From CAZRAL01 sp964598005 (GTDB lineage: Bacteria; Pseudomonadota; Gammaproteobacteria; Burkholderiales; Usitatibacteraceae), in NCBI GenBank assembly GCA_964598005.1, contig CAZRAL010000007.1, positions 1 to 64,000 of the forward strand: a stretch of 64,000 bases of DNA, written 5' to 3'. The position numbers and the translations under genes were made by a program. Shown here piece after piece: positions 42,862-51,201 of this stretch; the stretch's first letter is position 1, and each line of letters begins with the position of its first letter. The notes below the pieces were generated by a model. It was not told where the DNA came from. It ran no database searches and saw only the letters and a program-made list of their open reading frames with translations.

Positions 42862-44142
42862 TTAGGGTTGCGAAACTGCATTTTGCAAATGCGCAATGGC
42901 TTCTTCCAGAGTAAACAGCATTTGTTCGCCGCCTGTGCGCAAGCTCTTTACGCTCATTTTCTGGGAAGCCACTTCGTCCGAACCTAGAATGATAGCAAAG
43001 CGCGCGCCGCTCACATCGGCTTTTTTCATTTGTGACTTGAAACTCGCGGTCTTGCCGTCAGCTGCAGCATGTAATACCACCGTCAGCCCTTGCTCGCGTA
43101 GCTGTTCGGCCACCCTGAATGCATGACCGTCGAAGTTTTCCGCGTAAAGCAGATAAGCATCAGGAACGGGAAACGGTGCGGGGGGATTTTCAGCCAGCAG
43201 CAGCAGAACACGCTCCACACCCATGCCAAAACCACAGGAAGGGGATGCCTTGCCGCCCAATTGCTCGATTAAGCCGTCATAACGGCCCCCGGCTGCAATG
43301 GTGAGTTCCCAATCCTTGCCATGGGCTATGAACTCAAATACGGTACGGCTGTAATAGTCCAGACCGCGCACCAGGCGCGGATTAACGGTAAATGCCACCC
43401 CGGCTGCAGTAAGCAGGGCTTTCACCCCTTCAAAATGCGCGCGTGCCGCGTGATCGAGATAATCGGCCAGTTTCGGTGCTCCGTTCACCAGCGACTGCAT
43501 GGCGGGGTTTTTGGTATCCAGTGTCCGCAACGGATTACTGTGCAGCCGTCGCCGCGCATCCTCATCGAGCCGATCAAGATTAGCCTCGAAATACTTAACC
43601 AGCGCTTCGCGGTGTGCCGCACGCGCCGGCGCATCGCCGATGGAATTGAGTTGCAAATGCACCTCGGCGAATCCAAGCCGTTTCCACAACCGTGCCAGCA
43701 TGACAATCTGCTCTGCATCAACATCCGGGCCAGCAAACCCCAGCGCCTCCACATCGAATTGATGGAATTGCCGGTAACGTCCTTTTTGCGGCCGCTCGTG
43801 GCGAAACATCGGCCCCCAGGTCCACACTCGTTTGGGGCCGTCGTACAGCAAATTATGCTCGATCGCCGCGCGCACCAACCCTGCCGTCGCCTCCGGACGC
43901 AACGTCAGTTTTTCGCCGTTCATCGCGTCTTCAAAGGAATACATTTCTTTTTCGACGATATCGGTCGCTTCGCCGATCGAGCGCACAAACAAAGCAGTGG
44001 GTTCGACCACAGGCGTACGCATCAACCGATACCCGTATTGTTCAAAAACGTCCCGCGTTGTATCTTCGAGAAACTGCCAAAGGGCGGCGTCATGCGGCAA
44101 AAGATCGTTCATGCCGCGAATAGCTTGAATGGTTTTACTCAT
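42862..44142 (-). CDS. hisS: histidine-tRNA ligase
   Basis: 426 residues from the ATG at 44142 (MSKTIQAIRGMNDLLP), the family start. It is a class II synthetase with motif 2 in RVWTWGPMFRHERPQKGRYR, the histidine-specific RGLDYYSRTVFEF, and motif 3 GFGMGVERVLLLL. The C-terminal anticodon-binding domain is present. It charges tRNA-His. It starts the hisS-yfgM-bamB-der-hfq-hflX-hflK-hflC run. Confidence 0.98.
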   Translation of the reverse strand: MSKTIQAIRGMNDLLPHDAALWQFLEDTTRDVFEQYGYRLMRTPVVEPTALFVRSIGEATDIVEKEMYSFEDAMNGEKLTLRPEATAGLVRAAIEHNLLYDGPKRVWTWGPMFRHERPQKGRYRQFHQFDVEALGFAGPDVDAEQIVMLARLWKRLGFAEVHLQLNSIGDAPARAAHREALVKYFEANLDRLDEDARRRLHSNPLRTLDTKNPAMQSLVNGAPKLADYLDHAARAHFEGVKALLTAAGVAFTVNPRLVRGLDYYSRTVFEFIAHGKDWELTIAAGGRYDGLIEQLGGKASPSCGFGMGVERVLLLLAENPPAPFPVPDAYLLYAENFDGHAFRVAEQLREQGLTVVLHAAADGKTASFKSQMKKADVSGARFAIILGSDEVASQKMSVKSLRTGGEQMLFTLEEAIAHLQNAVSQP

Positions 44143-44221
44143 GAAACAAAACAGTCGTAAAAATTGGCACCAGGAGCCGCACAAGGCTGAATTTTACAAT
44201 CATTGGCGAAATCGCAGCGAC

Positions 44222-44770
44222 TCAAGCGCGCGGCTCGTTTTGAAATAGTTGGTATTTCCTGATTCCATCGAGGATGGCAGCCTTGGCCTCCTCCGGCCCC
44301 AGCCATCCCTCGATCTTCACCCATTTGCCCGTTTCCAGATCTTTATAGTGCTGGAAAAAATGAGCGATCTGATTTAACGTAATCTCCGGTAAATCGCGCG
44401 GCGTTTGTACCGTTCGATAGATCGTACACAGCTTGTCGATGGGAACGGCAAGCAGCTTTTCGTCACCACCCGCTTCGTCCGTCATTTTTAGCATCCCCAC
44501 CGGGCGACAACGTACCACCACACCCGGTATCAATGCAAAGGGTGTTACTACCAGTACATCGACCGGGTCACCGTCATCAGAGAGCGTATGCGGAATATAG
44601 CCGTAGTTACACGGATAATGCATCGAGGTCGACATAAAACGATCTACGAACAAGGCCCCGGTTTCCTTGTCCAATTCGTATTTGATGGGATCGCCGTTCA
44701 TGGGAATTTCAATCACCACGTTAAAATCGTTGGGCACGGCATGCCCCACATTAACTCGGTCCAGATTCAT
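44222..44770 (-). CDS. ppa: inorganic pyrophosphatase (family I)
   Basis: 182 residues, normal for hexameric bacterial enzymes. The active-site blocks are FNVVIEIPMNGDPIKYELDK, MHYPCNYGYIPHTLSDDGDP and DVLVVTPF, giving the metal-binding aspartates. It hydrolyses pyrophosphate and pulls biosynthetic reactions forward. It lies upstream of hisS on the same strand with a 79-base gap. Confidence 0.98.
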   Translation of the reverse strand: MNLDRVNVGHAVPNDFNVVIEIPMNGDPIKYELDKETGALFVDRFMSTSMHYPCNYGYIPHTLSDDGDPVDVLVVTPFALIPGVVVRCRPVGMLKMTDEAGGDEKLLAVPIDKLCTIYRTVQTPRDLPEITLNQIAHFFQHYKDLETGKWVKIEGWLGPEEAKAAILDGIRKYQLFQNEPRA

Positions 44771-44915
44771 AAGGGCTTTTCAAATAGTAAAAAACAATTT
44801 ACCCTTCGGTCAGATTAATTTTTCCGAAAAAGGGAAAAAGGTTTAAGTAAAGGGCTTAAGCGACAGCCGCACATTATCGCTATTTATATTGCATTGCACA
44901 AGAAACGGAGTGACC

Positions 44916-45545
44916 GTGCACTCAAAGCAAATTGTCGAACCGAATTTTCCGCTGCATTCGCGAGAATCCAGACGCTATCCATTGATCCTCACCCTCGATC
45001 AAAACGGCATTCCGCATCGCTGGATCAATTGGCAACACGCCGTATGGTATTACGCAAAAGCACGCATCGCTTGGGAAACCGGCTCTGAAGCTTTCACGGT
45101 GACTGGGGGCAAATGTCGCCATACCGGAACCGTTTCGCGTATCACCGCCGCCAGCATTATCGCTATTCGCGGCAAAGCCATGGCGATCAAGGGATTTACC
45201 CAGGTTCCCCCACTCAATAATCGTGAATTGTTTCATCGCGACCGTCATATCTGCGCGTATTGCGGCAACTTGTTTGTGGCCGCCAAGCTTACCCGCGACC
45301 ACATCACCCCTTACTCGCGGCGGGGTGTCGATGCCTGGATGAATGTGGTCACGGCTTGCCGCCCCTGCAACGAACGCAAGGGCAGCCGCCTGCCCGAAGA
45401 AGCCGGCATGGAGCTGGTCTACGCGCCTTACGTACCCAATCGGGCAGAATTTCTCATTCTGGCCAATCGCCGCATTTTGGTCGATCAAATGGAATTTCTG
45501 AAGCAACACGTCAGCGCCAACAGTCGCGTCCATCTGGATGATTGA
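44916..45545 (+). CDS. HNH endonuclease family protein
   Basis: 209 residues from a GTG at 44916, which has GGAG five bases upstream; a TTG at 44889 is in frame but weaker. The C-terminal half holds a full HNH zinc module: CAYCGN, LTRDHITPYSRRG, ACRPCNERKGSR. The first 110 residues (with WINWQHAVWYYAKARIAWE) are conserved in a widespread family of chromosomal HNH proteins next to housekeeping genes. Such proteins are not usually mobile or toxic, and the target is unknown. It converges with queA. Confidence 0.88.
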   Translation: MHSKQIVEPNFPLHSRESRRYPLILTLDQNGIPHRWINWQHAVWYYAKARIAWETGSEAFTVTGGKCRHTGTVSRITAASIIAIRGKAMAIKGFTQVPPLNNRELFHRDRHICAYCGNLFVAAKLTRDHITPYSRRGVDAWMNVVTACRPCNERKGSRLPEEAGMELVYAPYVPNRAEFLILANRRILVDQMEFLKQHVSANSRVHLDD

Positions 45546-45565
45546 CAGGATCGAGTTACCAGTTG

Positions 45566-46600
45566 TTACGGCAATCCCCGTTCCAGTAGCATCGCATCCC
45601 CATAACTGAAAAAACGGTAGCGCGCCGCTATGGCATGCGCATAAGCCTCGCGAATCGTTGTGCTGCCTGCAAACGCCGAGACCAGCATCAGCAAAGTTGA
45701 TTTCGGCAGGTGAAAATTGGTGATCAAACGATCAACCGTTTTAAATTGATAACCGGGTGTAATAAACAATTGTGTATCGCCACGTTGTGCCTGCAGTATG
45801 CCGGTAGACGAGGCGGCTTCCAACGTGCGCAGAGAAGTAGTGCCAACCGCAATGACTCGGCCTCCCTGCGCTTTGGCACTGGCAATGGCATTCACCGTTT
45901 CCGCACCAATCTCATAGCGCTCGCTGTGCATAATGTGTGTGGCGGGATCATCGTTTCGTACCGGCCGGAACGTACCCGCACCGACGTGCAGGGTCACATA
46001 AGCCAAGGAAATTCCTTTTGCCCGCAACGTGTCCAGCATCGGGAGGTCAAAATGTAGGCCCGCTGTGGGCGCTGCCACTGAGCCCTGATGGCGCGCGTAA
46101 ATCGTTTGATAGCGCAAGGCATCTGCCTCATCGGGAACATGTGAGATATAAGGAGGTAAGGGAATGTTGCCGATACGCTCGATAACTTCATAAACATCAC
46201 TTGCATTTTCAAAGTACAGCACGAACAAATCGCCGGCTCGTTCTTTCATAAACGCCACCGTATTGTCTGGAAAGACGATTTTTGTACCGGGCCGAGGCGA
46301 CTTGCTGGCGCGTATATGCGCCAGGGCATATTGGCGGTTTTCCAGTACCCGCTCGATCAACACCTCGACCTGTCCACCGCTTTCTTTGCGGCCAAACAGG
46401 CGCGCCTTGATCACTTTCGTGTCATTGAATACCAGAATATCGCCAGCGCGAACCAGCTGCGGCAAATCAACAAACAAGCGATCATTCCACGTCCCGCTCG
46501 CTCCATCGACATGCAATAAACGGCTGGCCGTGCGCACAGGTTCGGGATATTGGGCAATCAATTCTTCAGGGAGGGTGTAATCAAAATCGCTGGTTTTCAT
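45566..46600 (-). CDS. queA: S-adenosylmethionine:tRNA ribosyltransferase-isomerase QueA
   Basis: 344 residues. It starts MKTSDFDYTLPEELIAQYP, the family opening. Other blocks are VFNDTKVIKARLFGRK, SVAAPTAGLHFD, YVTLHVGAGTFRPV and TNFHLPKSTLLMLVSAFAG. It transfers the ribosyl part of SAM to preQ1 at the wobble base, making epoxyqueuosine. tgt is not seen nearby. The start is 14 bases from the tRNA-Leu promoter region on the other strand. Confidence 0.97.
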   Translation of the reverse strand: MKTSDFDYTLPEELIAQYPEPVRTASRLLHVDGASGTWNDRLFVDLPQLVRAGDILVFNDTKVIKARLFGRKESGGQVEVLIERVLENRQYALAHIRASKSPRPGTKIVFPDNTVAFMKERAGDLFVLYFENASDVYEVIERIGNIPLPPYISHVPDEADALRYQTIYARHQGSVAAPTAGLHFDLPMLDTLRAKGISLAYVTLHVGAGTFRPVRNDDPATHIMHSERYEIGAETVNAIASAKAQGGRVIAVGTTSLRTLEAASSTGILQAQRGDTQLFITPGYQFKTVDRLITNFHLPKSTLLMLVSAFAGSTTIREAYAHAIAARYRFFSYGDAMLLERGLP

Positions 46601-46613
46601 GGATTGGGCAAGA

Positions 46614-46642
46614 TTAGCAGGGTGGAAAGATTACGCTATAAT
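46614..46642 (+). promoter_or_regulatory. sigma-70 type promoter for tRNA-Leu
   Basis: TTAGCA at 46614-46619, a 17-base spacer and a perfect TATAAT at 46637-46642. The predicted start lies about 20 bases before the tRNA-Leu gene. Confidence 0.7.
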
Positions 46643-46668
46643 CCAGCCTCTTGAAAGCTGCTCTCATT

Positions 46669-46755
46669 GCCGAGATGGCGGAATAGGTAGACGCACGGGA
46701 CTCAAAATCCCGCGCTGGCAACAGCGTGCCGGTTCGATTCCGGCTCTCGGCACCA
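46669..46755 (+). tRNA. tRNA-Leu (CAA)
   Basis: 87 bases with encoded CCA and a long variable arm, as expected for a class II tRNA. The acceptor GCCGAGA pairs with TCTCGGC and the discriminator is A. The anticodon loop CTCAAAA gives CAA, and the T-arm contains GGTTCGATTCC. Confidence 0.97.
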
Positions 46756-46768
46756 TGGTTTTCCATAT

Positions 46769-46787
46769 CCACGTTTACAAAACGTGG
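46769..46787 (+). other. hairpin between tRNA-Leu and hemerythrin-like gene
   Basis: CCACGTTT pairs perfectly with AAACGTGG across a three-base loop, 13 bases after the tRNA. There is no T-run, so it may be a processing or attenuation structure rather than a full terminator. It leaves open that the next gene is read from the tRNA promoter. Confidence 0.45.
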
Positions 46788-46813
46788 AATAGCCTCATAA
46801 AGGAGATTTAACG

Positions 46814-47329
46814 ATGGGCTTCTTTTCTCGCTTTTTTGGCAAACAAGCCACATCGGTACAAAATACCAACGTCCCTTTGCGGGAACAACAGCGGCAAAGC
46901 GGCATCAATTACGACCCGGAATTAATTCCTAAACTCAAAGAAGATCACCAAGCGCTCGTCAAGGTCTATACGGATATTCTCAATACATACAACACCGGCA
47001 ATTACGCGCTTATCCCAGCTATGTTGAACGATTTGAAGCTGGGACTACAGACGCATATCATGTTGGAGAACGTAAAATTTTATGTTTATTTGCAACAAAA
47101 CTGGACTGATGATGCAGAAATCGCCAGTTTCGTGGCCGATGTACGCCGTGAAATGGATACCATTGCGCGAACAGCAGTAAAATTTGTTAGTAAATACAAT
47201 ACCCCCGGCGCTATTTCCGCTGCCACTGCAACTGCCTTTAAAGAAGAATTTGATACTATTGGCACTGTTCTTACCAAACGCATTCAATTAGAAGAAACAC
47301 GTCTCTACACGCTGTATATGCCGCGCTAG
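46814..47329 (+). CDS. hemerythrin-like (HHE) domain protein
   Basis: 171 residues, all helical, from an ATG behind AAAGGAG. It contains LKEDHQALVKVY (His45) and QTHIMLENVKFYVYL (His81, Glu85), matching the first two ligand groups of HHE/hemerythrin proteins. In the last helix the matching position reads RIQLEETRLYTLY, with Glu but without the usual His, so the metal site may be altered. Family members bind a di-iron centre and respond to oxygen or nitric oxide. The nitrate respiration operon begins less than 100 bases away on the opposite strand, but a link is only inferred. Confidence 0.8.
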   Translation: MGFFSRFFGKQATSVQNTNVPLREQQRQSGINYDPELIPKLKEDHQALVKVYTDILNTYNTGNYALIPAMLNDLKLGLQTHIMLENVKFYVYLQQNWTDDAEIASFVADVRREMDTIARTAVKFVSKYNTPGAISAATATAFKEEFDTIGTVLTKRIQLEETRLYTLYMPR

Positions 47330-47421
47330 CGTACTCCGCAGGCGCTGGAAACCAGCAGCAGAATCCAGTGCTGCAGCTCTATCTATAACCCGCTATGACC
47401 TGGGCAGTATCTACGAACGGG

Positions 47422-48207
47422 CTACTGAACCAACGGCGTATCAACTGCATCCAGTTCCACACCGTCGATTTTCGCCTGGCCTGCCAATAGCCGCAGATAT
47501 TGCCGCAACGCGGTAATGTAGGTCTGCTGGCGCATCGCCATGGCGACTGCACCGCGCACCGCTTCAAACGGCTGCTCAAGCCCCGGTTCCCGGGCCAGCA
47601 CCTCGACGACATGTAACCCAAAACGACTGTGTACCAGACGGGGTAAAACCCCAACCTCTGCGCGCCCGAAAAGCGCTTTCGCAAATTCCGGCGCGCAATC
47701 GGCTGTCGTTATCCAGCCCAGATACCCGCCTTCAGTACCGGTTGGGCAATTGGATAGCTTGCTGGCGACACTCGCAAAGCGGTCGATATGGTCGCCGCCA
47801 TCATGGCAGCGCACGTCAATCAGCGCAGTTTCAGCGCGGTTGCGAAGTGCAACCACGTCGATGCCCTGCACCACCGCGAACAGAATATGCCTTACTTCAA
47901 CCCGCTCGCCGGTACGATAGATGGCGGCGTGTGCCGCGTAGTGGCGCTGACAAGTTTCATCGGAAGGCTCTGGAATCACCATTGTTTGTTCAAGCAACGT
48001 TTCAATCGCAATCGAAGCTGCCTCACTCAGCACACCATCAGCAGACGGCAGATCGCTGTCCGGCAGTAGCCCCTCGCTGATTGCCGCCTGGCGGAGCAAC
48101 TCTGAGCAGGCACGCTGGCGCAGTTCATCCGCGGTCAGCGATTCGTTTGCGGCGTTTAGTGCCACGCCATTGACGTGAGCAATTTGTGGCTTGATGACAT
48201 GATTCAT
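47422..48207 (-). CDS. parvulin-type peptidyl-prolyl isomerase of the nar operon
   Basis: 261 residues from the ATG at 48207 (MNHVIKPQIAHVNG), 16 bases after narI. A longer frame would overlap narI by 23 bases. The N-terminal half is a SurA/NifM-like helical region (ELRQRACSELLRQAAISEGLL). The C-terminal half is a parvulin domain with VEVRHILFAVVQG, GGYLGWITTADCAPEFAKAL and HSRFGLHVVEVL. No signal peptide, so it is cytoplasmic, unlike PpiD in this window. Similar isomerases follow narI in other betaproteobacteria; a folding role for nitrate reductase subunits is likely but inferred. Confidence 0.88.
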   Translation of the reverse strand: MNHVIKPQIAHVNGVALNAANESLTADELRQRACSELLRQAAISEGLLPDSDLPSADGVLSEAASIAIETLLEQTMVIPEPSDETCQRHYAAHAAIYRTGERVEVRHILFAVVQGIDVVALRNRAETALIDVRCHDGGDHIDRFASVASKLSNCPTGTEGGYLGWITTADCAPEFAKALFGRAEVGVLPRLVHSRFGLHVVEVLAREPGLEQPFEAVRGAVAMAMRQQTYITALRQYLRLLAGQAKIDGVELDAVDTPLVQ

Positions 48208-48223
48208 TTGCAGGCCAGCTTCC

Positions 48224-48958
48224 TTACGTGCGTGCGCCTGGTCCACCCGGCTGATTGTGCCCTGCTGGCAGATTCAAACGACGCGCACGCACGATTTGGT
48301 AAGGACGGAATAGATAAGCGACAGTGGCAAATCCGCTCCATACGTGTACCAGCCGACTGAACGGGAATAGTAAGAAGATAGTCATCCCCAGCACGATGTG
48401 CATTTTATAGGGCCAATCGACATGGACAATGCCCTCGGCGCTGCCTGGCTGAAAGGTGACGATCCGCTGAGCCCACTCTGCCAGCTGCATCATTACCGCG
48501 CCGTCGGAATGTGAGAACGAATACGGCAACGTAATCAAACCCAACGCCAGTTGGACCCACAGGATCATCAGGATGGCAATATCGGTGCGGTGGCTGGTCA
48601 ACCGGATACGCGGATCGAACAACCGCCGATACAACAAGAGAGTAAGGCCAACAAAACAAACTGCACCGGCAGTGCCGCCAGAATAGACAGCCATCGCCTG
48701 TTTTTGCGATGCGGAGATAAAGTGTTCGTAGACCGAATGCGGTGTCAGCAAGCCCACCAGATGACCGAAAAACAAAAACAGAATGCCGATGTGGAAAAGA
48801 TTGCTGCCCCAACGAAGGCTACCCTTGCGCAATAACTGCGACGAGTCACTCTTCCACGTGTATTGGTCACGATCGAAACGTGCCAGACTGCCTATCAGAA
48901 AAACTGCCAAGCAGATGTAAGGATAAATTGAAAACAAAAAATAATGGAGAGCGGTCAT
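48224..48958 (-). CDS. narI: respiratory nitrate reductase gamma subunit NarI
   Basis: 244 residues, about 20 more than E. coli NarI owing to a polar C-terminus. Five membrane helices bind two b-type hemes. Ligand histidines are seen in FHIGILFLFFGHLVGLL and KMHIVLGMTIFLLFPFSRLVH. It takes electrons from quinol on the periplasmic side and passes them to NarH. The start overlaps narJ as ATGA. Confidence 0.97.
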   Translation of the reverse strand: MTALHYFLFSIYPYICLAVFLIGSLARFDRDQYTWKSDSSQLLRKGSLRWGSNLFHIGILFLFFGHLVGLLTPHSVYEHFISASQKQAMAVYSGGTAGAVCFVGLTLLLYRRLFDPRIRLTSHRTDIAILMILWVQLALGLITLPYSFSHSDGAVMMQLAEWAQRIVTFQPGSAEGIVHVDWPYKMHIVLGMTIFLLFPFSRLVHVWSGFATVAYLFRPYQIVRARRLNLPAGHNQPGGPGART

Positions 48959-49674
48959 GGGGTTGCTCCTGCCTTTGATATTCCACTGGAACGGTTACGT
49001 ATCAGATGAATCGGTTGCGGCTGGTTGGGATTGGCCTGCCCCTTGGTTGCGCAACCGTCAAACACCGCAGGCTCTTGCCACGTTACATCGAGTGCTTCAT
49101 CAGGTGCGACCTTCACCGGTTTTGCTGTTTCTCCAGCCAGCTCAAGCAACGCACCCAGCACGCTTGCGTAGCGTGTGTCGCGTTGCTGCAAAGCGGCAAA
49201 AATGGCGTTGAAAATATGGGCCATTTCGGTAAGAAAACTGCGCGCCACACGTGGCGGCTGGGTGGATGCGAACTCGAGCACGACCGGCAGGTAATCGGGC
49301 ATTTCACCGGGCGCCAGATACAACTGTGCTTTTTCATAGGTCTGCGCAAGGTCAATCATAGCCGGGCCGCGGTCGCGTGAGTCGCCATGTACGTGTTCGA
49401 ACAAATGCAGCGAGGTTGCGCGGCTGCGGTCAAACAACGCGACATATGCGGCTTCGATATCAAGCATATCAAGGGCACCGCTGCTGGCGGAAATCCAGTC
49501 CATCAACGCGTCTAGCTCGGCCAATCGCGCTGGCGATAGTGCGGCTTCTTTATGCAAAGCATCGCGCATCTCCGCAATATGGCTGCGCAAGGTGGCGTCA
49601 GGATAACCCAGCAGGCGCGCGAGCACGCGGAGCGTTTTGGTAGCGGGAACAGGGTTGCTGTCAAAAATAGGCAT
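48955..49674 (-). CDS. narJ: nitrate reductase assembly chaperone NarJ
   Basis: 239 residues of the TorD/NarJ family. Visible parts are LRVLARLLGYPDATLRSHIAEM, YVALFDRSRATSLHLFEHVHG and GEMPDYLPVVLEF. It holds apo-NarG until the molybdenum cofactor is inserted. It lies three bases after narH. Confidence 0.97.
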   Translation of the reverse strand: MPIFDSNPVPATKTLRVLARLLGYPDATLRSHIAEMRDALHKEAALSPARLAELDALMDWISASSGALDMLDIEAAYVALFDRSRATSLHLFEHVHGDSRDRGPAMIDLAQTYEKAQLYLAPGEMPDYLPVVLEFASTQPPRVARSFLTEMAHIFNAIFAALQQRDTRYASVLGALLELAGETAKPVKVAPDEALDVTWQEPAVFDGCATKGQANPNQPQPIHLIRNRSSGISKAGATP

Positions 49675-49677
49675 GAC

Positions 49678-51201
49678 TTAAATCTCCGCCTTGATCGGGA
49701 TGGTGCGCCGCTTCTCGCTGCCAAACAGGCTGGTTTCTCCGATCCCCTCAGAGCATCCGTTTCCGAAGCTGAAACCACAACCTCCGCGCACGTTAAATGT
49801 GTTTTCTGCATATTCCCGGTGGGTTGAGGGAATGACAAACCGGTCTTCATAATTGGCAATCGCCATGGTCTGGTACATATCTTCAACCTCGTCCTGCGTC
49901 AGCTGCACCTGATCCAGCGCGGCCATATTGATGCGGCCATCCACATGTTTTTCGCGTTGATAAGCGCGCATCGCCAGCATTCTCTCCAAGGCGCGCTCGA
50001 CGGGTCTGGTATCGCCTGCCGTCAGCAGATTTGCCAGGTATTTCACGGGAATACGCAAGGACTTGACATCGGGGATCGCCCCGTTGATCCCCACTTGTCC
50101 CGCATTCACGGCGGCAGTAATGGGCGAAAGTGGCGGCACATACCAGACCATTGGCAATGTGCGGTACTCCGGGTGCAGCGGCAGCGCCACCTTCCAGTCA
50201 ATGGCCATTTTGTAAACCGGACTCCGGCGTGCAGACTCCATCCAGGCATCGGGGATGCCATCAACGCGGGCCTGTGCAATCACGGCCGGGTCATCAGGAT
50301 TGAGAAAGATGTCAAGTTGGGCCCGATACAAATCGCGATCATGTTCAACGCTGGCCGCTTCCTGAATCCGGTCAGCATCGTATAACAACACACCGAGATA
50401 ACGAATCCGGCCAACGCAGGTTTCGCTGCATACCGTCGGTTGCCCTGCCTCGATACGGGGGAAACAGAACGTGCATTTTTCAGCCTTGCCGCTCTTCCAG
50501 TTGTAGTAAATTTTTTTGTACGGGCAGCCGCTGACACACATGCGCCAGCCCCGGCACTTGTCCTGATCGATCAGCACAATGCCGTCCTCCTCGCGCTTAT
50601 AGATCGAACCCGATGGACAACTGGCGACGCAAGCAGGGTTGAGGCAATGCTCACACAGGCGTGGCAGATACATCATAAAGGTATTTTCAAACTCTCCGTA
50701 CATGGCCTTTTGTACGTCTTCAAAATTCTTGTCCTTGCTGCGCTTGGCGAACTCTCCGCCCAGGATCTCCTCCCAGTTCGGGCCCCATTCAATTTTTTCC
50801 ATCCGCTTGCCGGTAATCAGCGAGCGCGGCCGCGCGGTCGGCGCGTGCTGCATCTCGGGCGCCGATTGCAAATGGGCATAGTCGAAGGTATACGGCTCGT
50901 AGTAATCGTCAATCTCCGGCATGTTCGGGTTGGCAAAAATACGCATCAACAGTTTCCACTTCGCGCCCTGGCGCGGCTCGATGCTGCCATTGGTTTTGCG
51001 GACCCAGCCGCCGTTCCATTTTTCCTGGTTTTCCCATTCTTTCGGGTAACCAATGCCCGGTTTGGTTTCCACGTTATTGAACCACGCGTACTCCATACCG
51101 GGGCGGCTCGTCCAGACATTTTTACAGGTCACTGAGCAAGTGTGACAGCCGATGCACTTATCCAGATTCAGAACCATTCCAATTTGGGCACGAACCTTCA
51201 T
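49678..51201 (-). CDS. narH: respiratory nitrate reductase beta subunit NarH
   Basis: 507 residues. The iron-sulfur cysteine groups are all present: CIGCHTCSVTCKNVW, CEHCLNPACVASCPSG, CRGWRMCVSGCP and CTFCFPRIEAGQPTVCSETC. The Trp in CRGWRMC is the known change that makes one cluster [3Fe-4S]. It passes electrons from NarI to NarG. The start overlaps the narG stop as ATGA. Confidence 0.98.
   Translation of the reverse strand: MKVRAQIGMVLNLDKCIGCHTCSVTCKNVWTSRPGMEYAWFNNVETKPGIGYPKEWENQEKWNGGWVRKTNGSIEPRQGAKWKLLMRIFANPNMPEIDDYYEPYTFDYAHLQSAPEMQHAPTARPRSLITGKRMEKIEWGPNWEEILGGEFAKRSKDKNFEDVQKAMYGEFENTFMMYLPRLCEHCLNPACVASCPSGSIYKREEDGIVLIDQDKCRGWRMCVSGCPYKKIYYNWKSGKAEKCTFCFPRIEAGQPTVCSETCVGRIRYLGVLLYDADRIQEAASVEHDRDLYRAQLDIFLNPDDPAVIAQARVDGIPDAWMESARRSPVYKMAIDWKVALPLHPEYRTLPMVWYVPPLSPITAAVNAGQVGINGAIPDVKSLRIPVKYLANLLTAGDTRPVERALERMLAMRAYQREKHVDGRINMAALDQVQLTQDEVEDMYQTMAIANYEDRFVIPSTHREYAENTFNVRGGCGFSFGNGCSEGIGETSLFGSEKRRTIPIKAEI

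Noticed and set aside
44916..45545. HNH protein as a homing endonuclease, toxin or defence gene
   Set aside because: There is no intron, immunity gene or mobile context. The protein sits among conserved housekeeping genes and belongs to a common chromosomal HNH family.
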